This document shows, piece after piece, positions 8,117 to 15,551 of a stretch of DNA of 35,739 nt. The number at the start of each line of letters is the position of its first letter. Positions within the stretch are counted from its first letter, which is position 1. The stretch spans positions 1-35,739 of the forward strand of contig JAGACB010000149.1 in NCBI GenBank assembly GCA_017614345.1. The letters are read 5' to 3'. A program made the position numbers and the translations under genes. Source of the DNA: Lachnospiraceae bacterium. Lineage in GTDB: Bacteria > Bacillota > Clostridia > Lachnospirales > Lachnospiraceae. The notes beneath the pieces were generated by a model. It was not told where the DNA came from, did no database searches, and was given only the letters and a program-made list of their open reading frames with translations.

Positions 8117-9814
8117 ATGACTACTATCGAATCTTTGATCAAACTGATCGACTCACTGCCCTTAGAGGTCATGGACATCAAGGAGATCACCAAGGCCATG
8201 AATCCCGCAATGGAGATCATCTCCAGGGATCTTCATATTGCCGAGCTGATCCTTCAGACGGACATTGCCCCGAATCCCATGGCGCTCGACGGAGCACATT
8301 ATACCCAGCGACAGGTTTATTCCAACGATCCCGAGGATATGAAGAAGGCCGTAAAGATGTATTTTTCCGCTATGGGACAGGGACGGAACATCGTTACTCT
8401 GATCCCCCGGAAGAATTATGACTGGACAGAAGAGGAACTTCACACCATCCAGACTCTGGGGAAGCTCCATTACTGTGTTTATACCAGAGCGGCTCTGGCC
8501 AGAAATCTGAGAAGAGCCTCTGAGATCGATATGCTGACAGGTCTTCCGAACCGGGCCGGAATGATGTCCATCGGAAGACTCATTTCCGAACACACTTCTC
8601 TCTCGGAATACTATGGTTGCTACTACAATCTCAAACATTTCCGTAACGTGAACAACCGCTACGGCAACTTCGGCGGAGATCAGGTCTTAAAAAGATTTGC
8701 CCAGAAGATGCACGAGTTTATCATCCCCATGAAGGAACTGGCCGGCAGACCCGGAAGTGATTATTTCTTCTTCCTGATCCGCAAGGAACGTTTTGAACAT
8801 TTCAAAAACCACCTGAGCAATCTTTCCATAGAGCTTGAGGTGATGGGAAAAGAGATCACCGTTCCCATTCACGGACGAATGGGCATTTACAGCGCCACAG
8901 ACAGCGACACCATCATTTCCGTATATGATAATGCTGTCATGGCCTATGCAGAGGCACGGTATACCAATAAGGAACTGGTGGAATATGATCAGACCTTAAA
9001 GGATCTGGCTCTCAGAAGAAAGAAGATCTCCTCCGTATTCCATTCCGCTCTTTCCTCGAAAGAATTTTTCCCGCTTTATCAGCCCAAGGTATGTCTGGAA
9101 ACCATGCGTATGTGCGGTTGTGAAGCACTGGTCCGCTGGAATCATCACGGACAGATCATGAGTCCCGCAGATTTCATTCCCGTTCTGGAATCCGACGGAA
9201 CCATTGAGGAACTGGATCTTTATATGCTGAATCAGGCCTGTGCCGACCTGGAAGACTGGATCAGCCGGGGCTTGGAGCCCGTCAGAGTCTCCGTCAACTT
9301 CTCCAAGTTAGACTTAAGCGATGAATACCTGATCATGAAGATCGCATCCATTATGGATCGGCATCATATTCCGGCTTCTCTGATCGAGATCGAGCTTACG
9401 GAAACCGCCTTCTATGAGGACAAACCCGGTCTTTCCTCCTTCATGGATCAGATGAAAGAGCTGGGGATCGAAGTAGCCATGGACGATTTCGGAACCGGCT
9501 ACTCCTCCCTCTATCTCTTCAAGGATCTGACCTTCGATATCGTAAAGCTGGACCGTTCCTTCGTTTCGCAACTGGTCAGCGATACCGGCAGAGATCACGT
9601 GATCGTATCCTCCATGATCTCCATGCTCCGGGAACTGAAGACGGATATGGTGGCGGAAGGTGTTGAGACCTCTTCCCAGCTTGCAATGATCCGGGAACTG
9701 GGCTGCAACATGGTGCAGGGCTTCCTCTTCGACCGGCCCATGCCGAAAGCGGAATTCGAAGAACGCCTCAAGGATCCCAGCTACGCTTCCATTCTGAAGA
9801 GTACCGAGGACTGA
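8117..9814 (+). CDS. Cyclic di-GMP phosphodiesterase (degenerate GGDEF plus intact EAL)
   Basis: A 565-residue cytosolic protein that should hydrolyse cyclic di-GMP. An N-terminal region of about 145 residues is unassigned. A GGDEF domain follows ([11 protein letters not shown] through [10 protein letters not shown]), in which the GGDEF motif is replaced by PGSDY; it is therefore not a cyclase and may bind GTP as a sensor. The C-terminal EAL domain keeps its catalytic residues: [49 protein letters not shown] and QGFLFDRP. I use the ATG at 8117, with AGGAAGG 8 bases upstream, rather than an in-frame codon at 8018 that lies close to the likely transcription start. aroE follows after 25 bases, so the three genes share a transcript. 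Confidence 0.92.
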   Translation: MTTIESLIKLIDSLPLEVMDIKEITKAMNPAMEIISRDLHIAELILQTDIAPNPMALDGAHYTQRQVYSNDPEDMKKAVKMYFSAMGQGRNIVTLIPRKNYDWTEEELHTIQTLGKLHYCVYTRAALARNLRRASEIDMLTGLPNRAGMMSIGRLISEHTSLSEYYGCYYNLKHFRNVNNRYGNFGGDQVLKRFAQKMHEFIIPMKELAGRPGSDYFFFLIRKERFEHFKNHLSNLSIELEVMGKEITVPIHGRMGIYSATDSDTIISVYDNAVMAYAEARYTNKELVEYDQTLKDLALRRKKISSVFHSALSSKEFFPLYQPKVCLETMRMCGCEALVRWNHHGQIMSPADFIPVLESDGTIEELDLYMLNQACADLEDWISRGLEPVRVSVNFSKLDLSDEYLIMKIASIMDRHHIPASLIEIELTETAFYEDKPGLSSFMDQMKELGIEVAMDDFGTGYSSLYLFKDLTFDIVKLDRSFVSQLVSDTGRDHVIVSSMISMLRELKTDMVAEGVETSSQLAMIRELGCNMVQGFLFDRPMPKAEFEERLKDPSYASILKSTED

Positions 9815-9839
9815 CAGGCAAAGAAAGGACATTTAGATC

Positions 9840-10721
9840 ATGGCACAACTTATTACAGGAACCACAACGCTTACGGGACTTCTCGGAAGTCCCGTAAAGC
9901 ACAGCAAATCACCTCTTATGCATAACAAAGCCTTCGAGCTTCTGGATCTGGATTATCGTTATCTCTGCTTCGAGATCGATACCACCAATCTGAAGATCGC
10001 CACCGACGGACTGAAGGCGTTAGGCGTAAGGGGTTTTAATCTGACCATGCCGAACAAAAATCTGATGTGCGAGCTCTGCGACCGCCTGGACATCAGTTCG
10101 GAGATCTCCGGTGCCGTCAACACCGTGGTAAATGATAACGGCATTTTCACCGGTTACACCACGGACGGTGCAGGCTTCATGCGTGCCGCAGCCGATGCAG
10201 GCTTCCCTCTTCCCGGAAAGAAGATGGTGCTTTTAGGCGCCGGCGGAGCAGCAACTGCCATCCTGACCCAGGCAGCCATCGACGGTGTGGCTTCCATTGA
10301 CGTCTTCTCCATCCACGACCAGTTCTATCCCCGTGCAGAGGAGATCGTATCCAAGTTAAATGATCGCACCTCCTGCAAGGTACGCCTTCACGATTTCGAC
10401 GATCCGAAGATCCTGGCAAATGCCATCGCAGAGGCCGACATCCTGGTGAACGGAACCAGCGTGGGAATGGCTCCCAAGACCGAAGGCTGCATCATCACAG
10501 ACGAGTTCTTTGAAGATCCTGCACTCTTCGGTCCCGAACTCATTGTCAGCGACGTGATCTACAATCCCATGGAGACCAAGCTCCTTCGCAAGGCAAAGGA
10601 AAAGGGCTGTCCTGTCTTCAACGGCATGTATATGCTTCTGTATCAGGGAGCGGAAAGCTTCCGTCTCTGGACCGGTGAGGAAATGCCCACCGAGACCATC
10701 AAGAAACTGTATTTTACCTGA
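9840..10721 (+). CDS. aroE: Shikimate dehydrogenase
   Basis: This 293-residue enzyme reduces 3-dehydroshikimate to shikimate with NAD(P)H in aromatic amino acid synthesis. The substrate-binding N-terminus GSPVKHSKSPLMHN is typical. The catalytic lysine lies in NLTMPNKN (more usually NVTIPHK) and the catalytic aspartate in TTDGAGF. The dinucleotide-binding loop is LLGAGGAATA, and NGTSVGM is conserved. The length is slightly above the usual 270-290. It belongs to an operon between the EAL phosphodiesterase and shikimate kinase, so two consecutive pathway steps are co-expressed. The lineage includes quinate/shikimate dehydrogenases with relaxed specificity, which cannot be excluded. Confidence 0.93.
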   Translation: MAQLITGTTTLTGLLGSPVKHSKSPLMHNKAFELLDLDYRYLCFEIDTTNLKIATDGLKALGVRGFNLTMPNKNLMCELCDRLDISSEISGAVNTVVNDNGIFTGYTTDGAGFMRAAADAGFPLPGKKMVLLGAGGAATAILTQAAIDGVASIDVFSIHDQFYPRAEEIVSKLNDRTSCKVRLHDFDDPKILANAIAEADILVNGTSVGMAPKTEGCIITDEFFEDPALFGPELIVSDVIYNPMETKLLRKAKEKGCPVFNGMYMLLYQGAESFRLWTGEEMPTETIKKLYFT

Positions 10722-10736
10722 GAGGAAAGGAACATT

Positions 10737-11288
10737 ATGACATCAGTGAACAATCAACCGGAGAACACTTCCTCGGAAACACCCAATCTGTTTCTGATCG
10801 GCTTCATGGGCTCCGGCAAGAGCACCATATCCTCAAAGCTTTCCGAGAAGCTCGGCAGAAAGGTCATCGAAATGGACGCCGAGATCGAAAAACGGGAAGG
10901 CCGCACCATTAATGAGATCTTTGCCACAGACGGAGAAAGCTACTTCCGCGACGTGGAGTCCGCTCTGGTCCGTGAGATCGACGAGACCGGCGGCATGATC
11001 GTCTCCTGCGGAGGCGGCGTGGTCCTTCGACAGGAAAATGTAGAAGCCATGAAGCGTCACGGCAGGATCATTTACCTCTCTGCCACTCCCGAAACTATTT
11101 ACCAGAGAGTCAGATACTCCACCAACCGCCCCATCCTAAATGGCCACATGAACGTGGAATACATTGCCGAGCTCATGAAAAAACGTCTGGACCTGTATTT
11201 AGGCGCTGCAGATGTGATCGTGGAGACAGACGGCAAGAAGATCCCGGAGATCGTCGGAGAGATCGAAAGGCTGGTTAATGAATCATAA
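10737..11288 (+). CDS. aroK: Shikimate kinase
   Basis: A 183-residue enzyme that phosphorylates shikimate at the 3-hydroxyl with ATP, the step after AroE. It has a Walker A loop GFMGSGKST, the shikimate-binding MDAEIEKREG and INEIFATDGESYFRDVE, the glycine-rich SCGGGVVLR, and the lid and adenine-binding region toward the C-terminus. The first 15 residues before the P-loop strand form a short polar extension. AGAGGAAAGG lies just upstream of the ATG. The 15-base gap to aroE and the strong terminator directly after the stop mark it as the last gene of the operon. Confidence 0.95.
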   Translation: MTSVNNQPENTSSETPNLFLIGFMGSGKSTISSKLSEKLGRKVIEMDAEIEKREGRTINEIFATDGESYFRDVESALVREIDETGGMIVSCGGGVVLRQENVEAMKRHGRIIYLSATPETIYQRVRYSTNRPILNGHMNVEYIAELMKKRLDLYLGAADVIVETDGKKIPEIVGEIERLVNES

Positions 11289-11294
11289 AAAATC

Positions 11295-11330
11295 AAGGGA
11301 TGATCACTCATGGTGGTCATCCCTTTTATT
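11295..11330 (+). terminator. Intrinsic terminator after aroK
   Basis: A 13-bp stem, AAGGGATGATCAC/GTGGTCATCCCTT with one G-U pair, has a 5-base loop and is followed by TTATT. It begins 7 bases after the aroK stop. Its symmetry and upstream A-run may also let it stop transcripts from the convergent barstar gene. Confidence 0.85.
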
Positions 11331-11362
11331 CTGTAACTCTTTTTATTCTGTATCTCTTCAGC

Positions 11363-11641
11363 TCAATCTTCTTTCGCTTCCCGGAACACCTTCACAGTCA
11401 GCTGAGGATTATTTTCCTCTGCATCCTTCAGGGTATCCAGAAGAAGCTGAAACAGTTTCTGATCCGTGGATCCGTCCACCAGAAGTGTCAGCTCTGCACC
11501 GAAACGGGGCTCGGTCATCAGATCGTACAGGGCATCCATGTTGCGGCCGTAGTAATCGGGAAAACGCATTTTCTTCTTCAGAAGCTCATGAAGCTCTGCT
11601 TTCTCTTTGATCCCTCTCAGATCAATGATCTTCTTTTTCAT
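11363..11641 (-). CDS. Barstar-family ribonuclease inhibitor
   Basis: A 92-residue cytosolic protein of the barstar family, which plugs the active site of barnase-type ribonucleases. Family features include the starting strand KKIIDLRGI, the helix ELHELLKKKMRFPDYYGRNM matching barstar's binding helix, DALYDLMTE, and the final strand VKVFREAKED. The start codon lies one base after the stop codon of the barnase-like gene, and its ribosome binding site GGGGAGG is inside that gene, so synthesis of inhibitor and nuclease is coupled. This arrangement protects the cell from its own nuclease before export. Confidence 0.9.
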   Translation of the reverse strand: MKKKIIDLRGIKEKAELHELLKKKMRFPDYYGRNMDALYDLMTEPRFGAELTLLVDGSTDQKLFQLLLDTLKDAEENNPQLTVKVFREAKED

Positions 11642-11642
11642 A

Positions 11643-12347
11643 CTATTCCTCCCCGTAAAGCAAAGTAAAGGATTCGTAATGGTCGTCGGTATAGTAGATC
11701 AGACCGTCATTGGAAAATACGATCCGCTTTGCACCTCTGTTCTTAGCATGCATGGTATCGATATCACATTCGGTATAGGTCCGTCCCTTTGCCTTCGGCA
11801 GCAGGCCTTCCCGGTTGGAGAACTTATCGCCTCCGATGGATTTGCCCTTGGCGTAGGCATCCAGCCCGCCTCCGCTCCAGCCCAGGTCCTGAGCTTCCGC
11901 CTTGGTGATGAAGTTGGAAGGAAGAGTTCCGTAGGTGTGGATGTAAAGGGCTACATCATCTTTCGTGGTGTAGGTACCGTTCTTATCGATGACCGCTTCC
12001 GTCTGTTTCTCAGTGGGAGCTTCTGTCTGCTTTTCGGTCTGCTTTTCGGTCTGCTTCTCAGTCTGAACTTCCGTCTGCTGTTCAGTTTGCTTCCCGGCCT
12101 GCTCCGTCTGCTCTTCCGTTTGTTTCTCGGACTTTTTCTCCTCTGAGCTCTCTTCGGTCTTTGTATCCTTCCCGCCATGATCCTCGGTCTGGGCAAATAC
12201 AGGAACGGTCTGCAGTTCTCCGGAGGATTCGTAGAAATCCATGTTGGAACATCCTGCCAGCAGAAGGGTCGATGCGGTAATAAGCACCAGCAGCAAAGCT
12301 GCGCTTCTTCCCCGAAGAGCCTCTTTCATTTTCCGGATCAGATTCAT
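11643..12347 (-). CDS. Lipoprotein-anchored barnase-type ribonuclease
   Basis: A 234-residue secreted ribonuclease. A lipoprotein signal peptide with lipobox LAGC (Cys33) is followed by a spacer of Thr-Glu-Lys-Gln repeats (about 60-115) and a complete barnase domain (about 118-234). Barnase hallmarks are present: YGTLPSNFITKAEAQDLGW, GKSIGGDKFSNREGLLP and DDHYESFTLLYG. The catalytic glutamate (in YTECDID), arginine (in KRIVFS) and histidine (in DDHYESF) correspond to barnase Glu73, Arg87 and His102, so it should be active. Barnase itself is freely secreted; tethering by lipid and spacer is unusual and suggests surface display or cell contact. GAGG lies upstream of the ATG. It follows the SDR gene by 37 bases. 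Confidence 0.92.
   Translation of the reverse strand: MNLIRKMKEALRGRSAALLLVLITASTLLLAGCSNMDFYESSGELQTVPVFAQTEDHGGKDTKTEESSEEKKSEKQTEEQTEQAGKQTEQQTEVQTEKQTEKQTEKQTEAPTEKQTEAVIDKNGTYTTKDDVALYIHTYGTLPSNFITKAEAQDLGWSGGGLDAYAKGKSIGGDKFSNREGLLPKAKGRTYTECDIDTMHAKNRGAKRIVFSNDGLIYYTDDHYESFTLLYGEE
12001..12096 (-). repeat. 12-bp tandem repeats encoding the T-E-x-Q spacer
   Basis: Eight adjacent 12-base units fit in register, with plus-strand consensus GTCTGCTTTTCG; units at 12025-12036 and 12037-12048 are identical. They encode Thr-Glu-Lys-Gln-like blocks in the barnase spacer. Such near-identical units can expand or contract by slippage without breaking the frame. Confidence 0.85.
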
Positions 12348-12384
12348 GATTCAATTACCTCAAATATCTTTATGCTGTATGAAA

Positions 12385-13164
12385 TTACTTTGACTGCTGG
12401 GTATGATATACCACTTCCGTAACAAGTTTGGAAGGAAGCACCTTTGCAGCTGTGGCGGTGGCCTTCAGTGCAGCACCGGGAACCACAACGGTCTTGCCCT
12501 TCATCATCCCGCGATAGCCTTCTCTGGCAACGTCTCTGGGCTTGTACATCCGGAAGGCCTCAGACATTCTGGAGTCCGGGATCTCGGCCAGTTTTGCAAA
12601 GCCGGTATCCGTAGGTCCGGGACACAGAGCCGTGCAGGTCACGCCGGTACCCTTCAGCTCTCTGGAAATTGCCTGGCTGAAGGAAAGCACATATGCCTTG
12701 GTGGCATAGTAAACGGACATCATGGGACCGGGCTCGAAGGAGGCAATGGATGCCACATTCAGGATCCTGCCGGAGCCTCTGGTGATCATGGACATCAGAT
12801 AAGCATGAGTCAGCTGAGTCAGAGCACGAACATTCAAGTCGATCATCTCCGTCTGCTTCTGATAATCCGACAGGGCAAAGGGACCGTAATCACCGAAGCC
12901 GGCATTATTGATCAGGATCTCGATCTCAAGTCCTTCCTTCTCCGTGAATTCACGGACCTTATTTACCGCATCCTCCTCGGACAGGTCCTGGGCAAGGACG
13001 TATACCTTCACCTTGAAATAATGCTCGATCCGCTTCTTTAAACGGACCAGCTTTTCTTTATTTCTGGCAACCAGTACCAGATCATATCCGTCTCTGGCCA
13101 GAAGTCTTGCAAACTCAAGGCCGAAGCCGCTGGATGCGCCAGTAACAAGTGCAGTATTTGCCAT
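12385..13164 (-). CDS. Short-chain dehydrogenase/reductase (SDR family)
   Basis: A 259-residue NAD(P)-dependent oxidoreductase of the classical SDR type. It shows the cofactor loop TGASSGFG, ARNKEK after the second strand, NNAGFG, a catalytic serine in LNVASIASF and the Tyr-x-x-x-Lys motif in YYATKAYVLS. The final 30 residues are hydrophobic and basic, as in DltE/YqjQ-like SDRs, perhaps associating with the membrane. The start is the ATG at 13164 with AGGAGG 8 bases upstream; the longer frame beginning at 13209 has no such site. The substrate is unknown. It is the first gene of a probable operon with barnase and barstar, though no functional link is apparent. Confidence 0.88.
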   Translation of the reverse strand: MANTALVTGASSGFGLEFARLLARDGYDLVLVARNKEKLVRLKKRIEHYFKVKVYVLAQDLSEEDAVNKVREFTEKEGLEIEILINNAGFGDYGPFALSDYQKQTEMIDLNVRALTQLTHAYLMSMITRGSGRILNVASIASFEPGPMMSVYYATKAYVLSFSQAISRELKGTGVTCTALCPGPTDTGFAKLAEIPDSRMSEAFRMYKPRDVAREGYRGMMKGKTVVVPGAALKATATAAKVLPSKLVTEVVYHTQQSK

Positions 13165-13188
13165 AACACAATACCTCCTATCCTTCTC

Positions 13189-13219
13189 AAAAAACGTCTT
13201 TTTATTCACTCAAAAGACG
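13189..13219 (-). terminator. Hairpin with T-run between the acyltransferase and SDR genes
   Basis: On the minus strand a perfect 8-bp stem CGTCTTTT/AAAAGACG with a 9-base loop is followed by TTTTTT. It is built like an intrinsic terminator for the upstream K+ channel and acyltransferase genes, but it starts almost at the predicted SDR transcription start. Confidence 0.6.
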
Positions 13220-13224
13220 ACTAC

Positions 13225-13253
13225 AGATTATCACAATTCCGTAAAAACCGCAA
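13225..13253 (-). promoter_or_regulatory. Promoter for the SDR-barnase-barstar genes
   Basis: On the minus strand TTGCGG (13253-13248), a 17-bp spacer and TAATCT (13230-13225) with an extended TGA in front. It begins just upstream of the acyltransferase stop codon. Confidence 0.55.
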
Positions 13254-13256
13254 TCC

Positions 13257-14429
13257 TTATCTTCCGCCGCTTAAGATGTTCCAGAGGGGCCGGAAGATTT
13301 TCATTTTCCCCAGGCGACTGCAGACAAATGCGATCAATACCACCGCAAAGGGCAGCATCAGATAACAGAAGAATCCATGCAGCATCTGAGTGGTATTAAA
13401 GGTCACACAGAACAGCTTGTTCAGATTCCGTGCTATAAGCCAGTGGGATGCATATAAGAAAAATGTCAGAGAAGCCAGGAAAGAGGGCTTCTTCTCCTGC
13501 CAAAAGCCGGCAATGCTCCAGAGCAGGAATATATAACTCAGATGGTAGCCCAGAAAGCTTAAGGGTGCCTTGGAAAAGCTGTACAATGCATAAAAAGGAA
13601 TGTACAGAAGAACCGAGATCAGAAAGGGAACAAAACCGTTCTTTTGAAGTGCACCGGAAAGAACATCAAAAAGTCGTCCTACATGGCCTGTGAGAGTTTC
13701 CTTTTCCCCGAAATGACCGAGCAAGATCCCAAGAAAGAAAAAGACACTCCAAAGAAGGAAGGTATAAAGCCAACCGGGGAAGCCGGGGATCAGGGAGCCT
13801 GCAATGCCTGCACAGAGGATCAGCGGAAGGACCGCAGCAAAGGCTGCCTTCTTCCGAAAGACCGCAAAGATCAGAGAGGCTGCCGGGATCATGATCATCA
13901 GAAACTTCATGTACCAGAACACCGGATTAAACCGGGCGCTGTCAAGGATCCCAAAAAGCACCTCCGGCACAGACACCTCTTTGGCATCCGCAAACCGGTT
14001 CAAAAAGGGATGAGCCGCCATGATAAATGCATAAAGGGAATAGATCAGATTCCAGACAAGATAAGGGATCAGCAGAGAAAAAACGCGTTTCTTCAGTTTG
14101 CCGCCCAGGGTCTTCATGGAAAGTTTTCCCGCAAAGCGATAACCGGAGATCAGGAAAAAGCCGGCCACTGCAGTGGTTCCGAACATATTGACCTCCGTAT
14201 CCTGAAGAAAGATCACAAAGGACACGGGATCCGTGGGAAAAATGTCCTGATTCCGGAAATGCACAAACATCACCAGAAAGCAAAGGATCACCTGAAGATG
14301 GCCTATACGGTTGTTCAGAAGCTCATTTTCCCGCCGATCTGCAGCAAAGGTCTTTCTCTTGTTTTCTGCCCCGTTCTTTGTTGAAGCAGATTGTTCTTTT
14401 GTTTGAAGTTTTGTCTGCTTCTCTTCCAT
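13257..14429 (-). CDS. Membrane acyltransferase (acyltransferase-3 family)
   Basis: A 390-residue polytopic membrane protein of the acyltransferase-3 family, which moves acetyl or other acyl groups onto sugars or other cell-surface molecules. A polar N-terminal tail of about 40 residues precedes roughly ten hydrophobic segments. The first carries the family histidine in CFLVMFVHFRNQ; FFLISGYRFAGK and LKKRVFSLLIPYLVWNLIYS are the typical second and third blocks. The start is a GTG-ATG pair with AAGGAG upstream; I chose the ATG. The gene lies 13 bases after the K+ channel gene and is probably co-transcribed. The acceptor is unknown. Confidence 0.8.
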   Translation of the reverse strand: MEEKQTKLQTKEQSASTKNGAENKRKTFAADRRENELLNNRIGHLQVILCFLVMFVHFRNQDIFPTDPVSFVIFLQDTEVNMFGTTAVAGFFLISGYRFAGKLSMKTLGGKLKKRVFSLLIPYLVWNLIYSLYAFIMAAHPFLNRFADAKEVSVPEVLFGILDSARFNPVFWYMKFLMIMIPAASLIFAVFRKKAAFAAVLPLILCAGIAGSLIPGFPGWLYTFLLWSVFFFLGILLGHFGEKETLTGHVGRLFDVLSGALQKNGFVPFLISVLLYIPFYALYSFSKAPLSFLGYHLSYIFLLWSIAGFWQEKKPSFLASLTFFLYASHWLIARNLNKLFCVTFNTTQMLHGFFCYLMLPFAVVLIAFVCSRLGKMKIFRPLWNILSGGR

Positions 14430-14442
14430 CACGGGATACTCC

Positions 14443-15432
14443 TTAAGCCTTACGATAGATCAACACGTCTCCGTTCTTCAAAACCAGGTTGTCTGAAGGA
14501 AGGATCACACTGCCTTCCCGGACCACTGCGTCCACGTCCACGGATTCATTTTTCTTTAATTCTTCAAGCGAAGCGTTCAGATAGGCTGAGGTCTCTGTCA
14601 TGATCACGGTGTGCACCGCACGCTCTGTCTGTGTCTGAGCGGACTGCACCCGTGTGTACTGCTCCACGAAACCTGCGGAAATGATACCTGTGGGAATGGC
14701 TACCACACCCACACCCAGGAAGGTGATCACGATGGCGATACAGCGGCCGAGAACCGTCACGGGATAGATATCACCGTATCCCACGGTGAAAATGGTGGTC
14801 AGGCTCCACCAGATGCCGGAAAAGGCGTTCCGGAACGCCTCCGGCTGTGCCTCATGCTCCACACTGTACATGCACAGGGAAGAAGCCATCATGAGGATCA
14901 GGATAATGACCACGGAGGATACGATCTGATTTCTCTTCTCGTAGATGACCGAGGTGATCACGTGGAAGGAATCGTACTGGGAATTGATCCGGAACAGATG
15001 GAAGATCCGCACCACTCTCAGCATACGAAAAGCGATAAAGCCGGAAAAATAGATAAAGGGCAAAATGGTCAGAAGGTCAATGACACCGTCTGCAGAAAGC
15101 AGAAAACGAAGAACGGCCTTTCCTGCGGGAAGCTCCGGATACAGTTCTGGAGCCGTCCAGATCCGCAGGGCATACTCCACACAAAAGATCAGGATGGTGA
15201 CGATCTCGATGACTCTGAACACTCCGCTGAAGGCATCCAGCTCATCGAAGGTCTCAAAGAACATCACAGAGATATTCAGAAGGATCACCAGGACAATGAA
15301 ATAATCAAAGGCCCGGCTCAGGAAATCCTCTCTGGTTCCGATGGAAATGATGCGGAAGACCCGGTTTCGAAGGTTTTTCTTTCCGGAGGTGTTTTCATTT
15401 TCCTTCTTCACTTGCTGCTTCTCTTCTGCCAT
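14443..15432 (-). CDS. Voltage-gated-type potassium channel
   Basis: A 329-residue six-helix ion channel. The selectivity filter TVGYGD is followed by IYPVTVLGRCIAIV, the sixth helix. The fourth helix has spaced arginines (FRMLRVVRIFHLFRIN), the pattern of a voltage sensor. The C-terminal cytosolic part ends with a short segment (VREGSVILPSDNLVLKNGDV) like the second half of a TrkA-C/RCK domain, so ligand control is possible. A polar, basic N-terminus of about 30 residues precedes the first helix. GAGG lies upstream of the ATG. It sits just after the terminator region of the ABC exporter operon and before the acyltransferase. Confidence 0.9.
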   Translation of the reverse strand: MAEEKQQVKKENENTSGKKNLRNRVFRIISIGTREDFLSRAFDYFIVLVILLNISVMFFETFDELDAFSGVFRVIEIVTILIFCVEYALRIWTAPELYPELPAGKAVLRFLLSADGVIDLLTILPFIYFSGFIAFRMLRVVRIFHLFRINSQYDSFHVITSVIYEKRNQIVSSVVIILILMMASSLCMYSVEHEAQPEAFRNAFSGIWWSLTTIFTVGYGDIYPVTVLGRCIAIVITFLGVGVVAIPTGIISAGFVEQYTRVQSAQTQTERAVHTVIMTETSAYLNASLEELKKNESVDVDAVVREGSVILPSDNLVLKNGDVLIYRKA

Positions 15433-15463
15433 AGCGATCCTCTTCTCTCGAAAAACAAACTAT

Positions 15464-15525
15464 CGGCGATCAAGCGTGAAGCCCAATCGCCGCTGTCCGT
15501 CCGGCCCGCATAAAGCAGGCCGGAC
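15464..15525 (-). terminator. Tandem hairpin terminator after the ABC exporter operon
   Basis: On the minus strand a GC-rich hairpin (8-bp stem GTCCGGCC/GGCCGGAC, 15499-15525) is followed by a second one (7-bp stem CGGCGAT/ATCGCCG, 15464-15492) and then AGTTTGTTTTT. It separates the exporter genes from the K+ channel gene. Confidence 0.7.
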
Positions 15526-15551
15526 ATATTCTTTCACAATAGTTACAGGTA

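Noticed and set aside
13644-14384. Plus-strand Lys/Asp-rich frame
   Set aside because: It is antisense to the membrane acyltransferase; reversed codons for hydrophobic residues give such charged composition.
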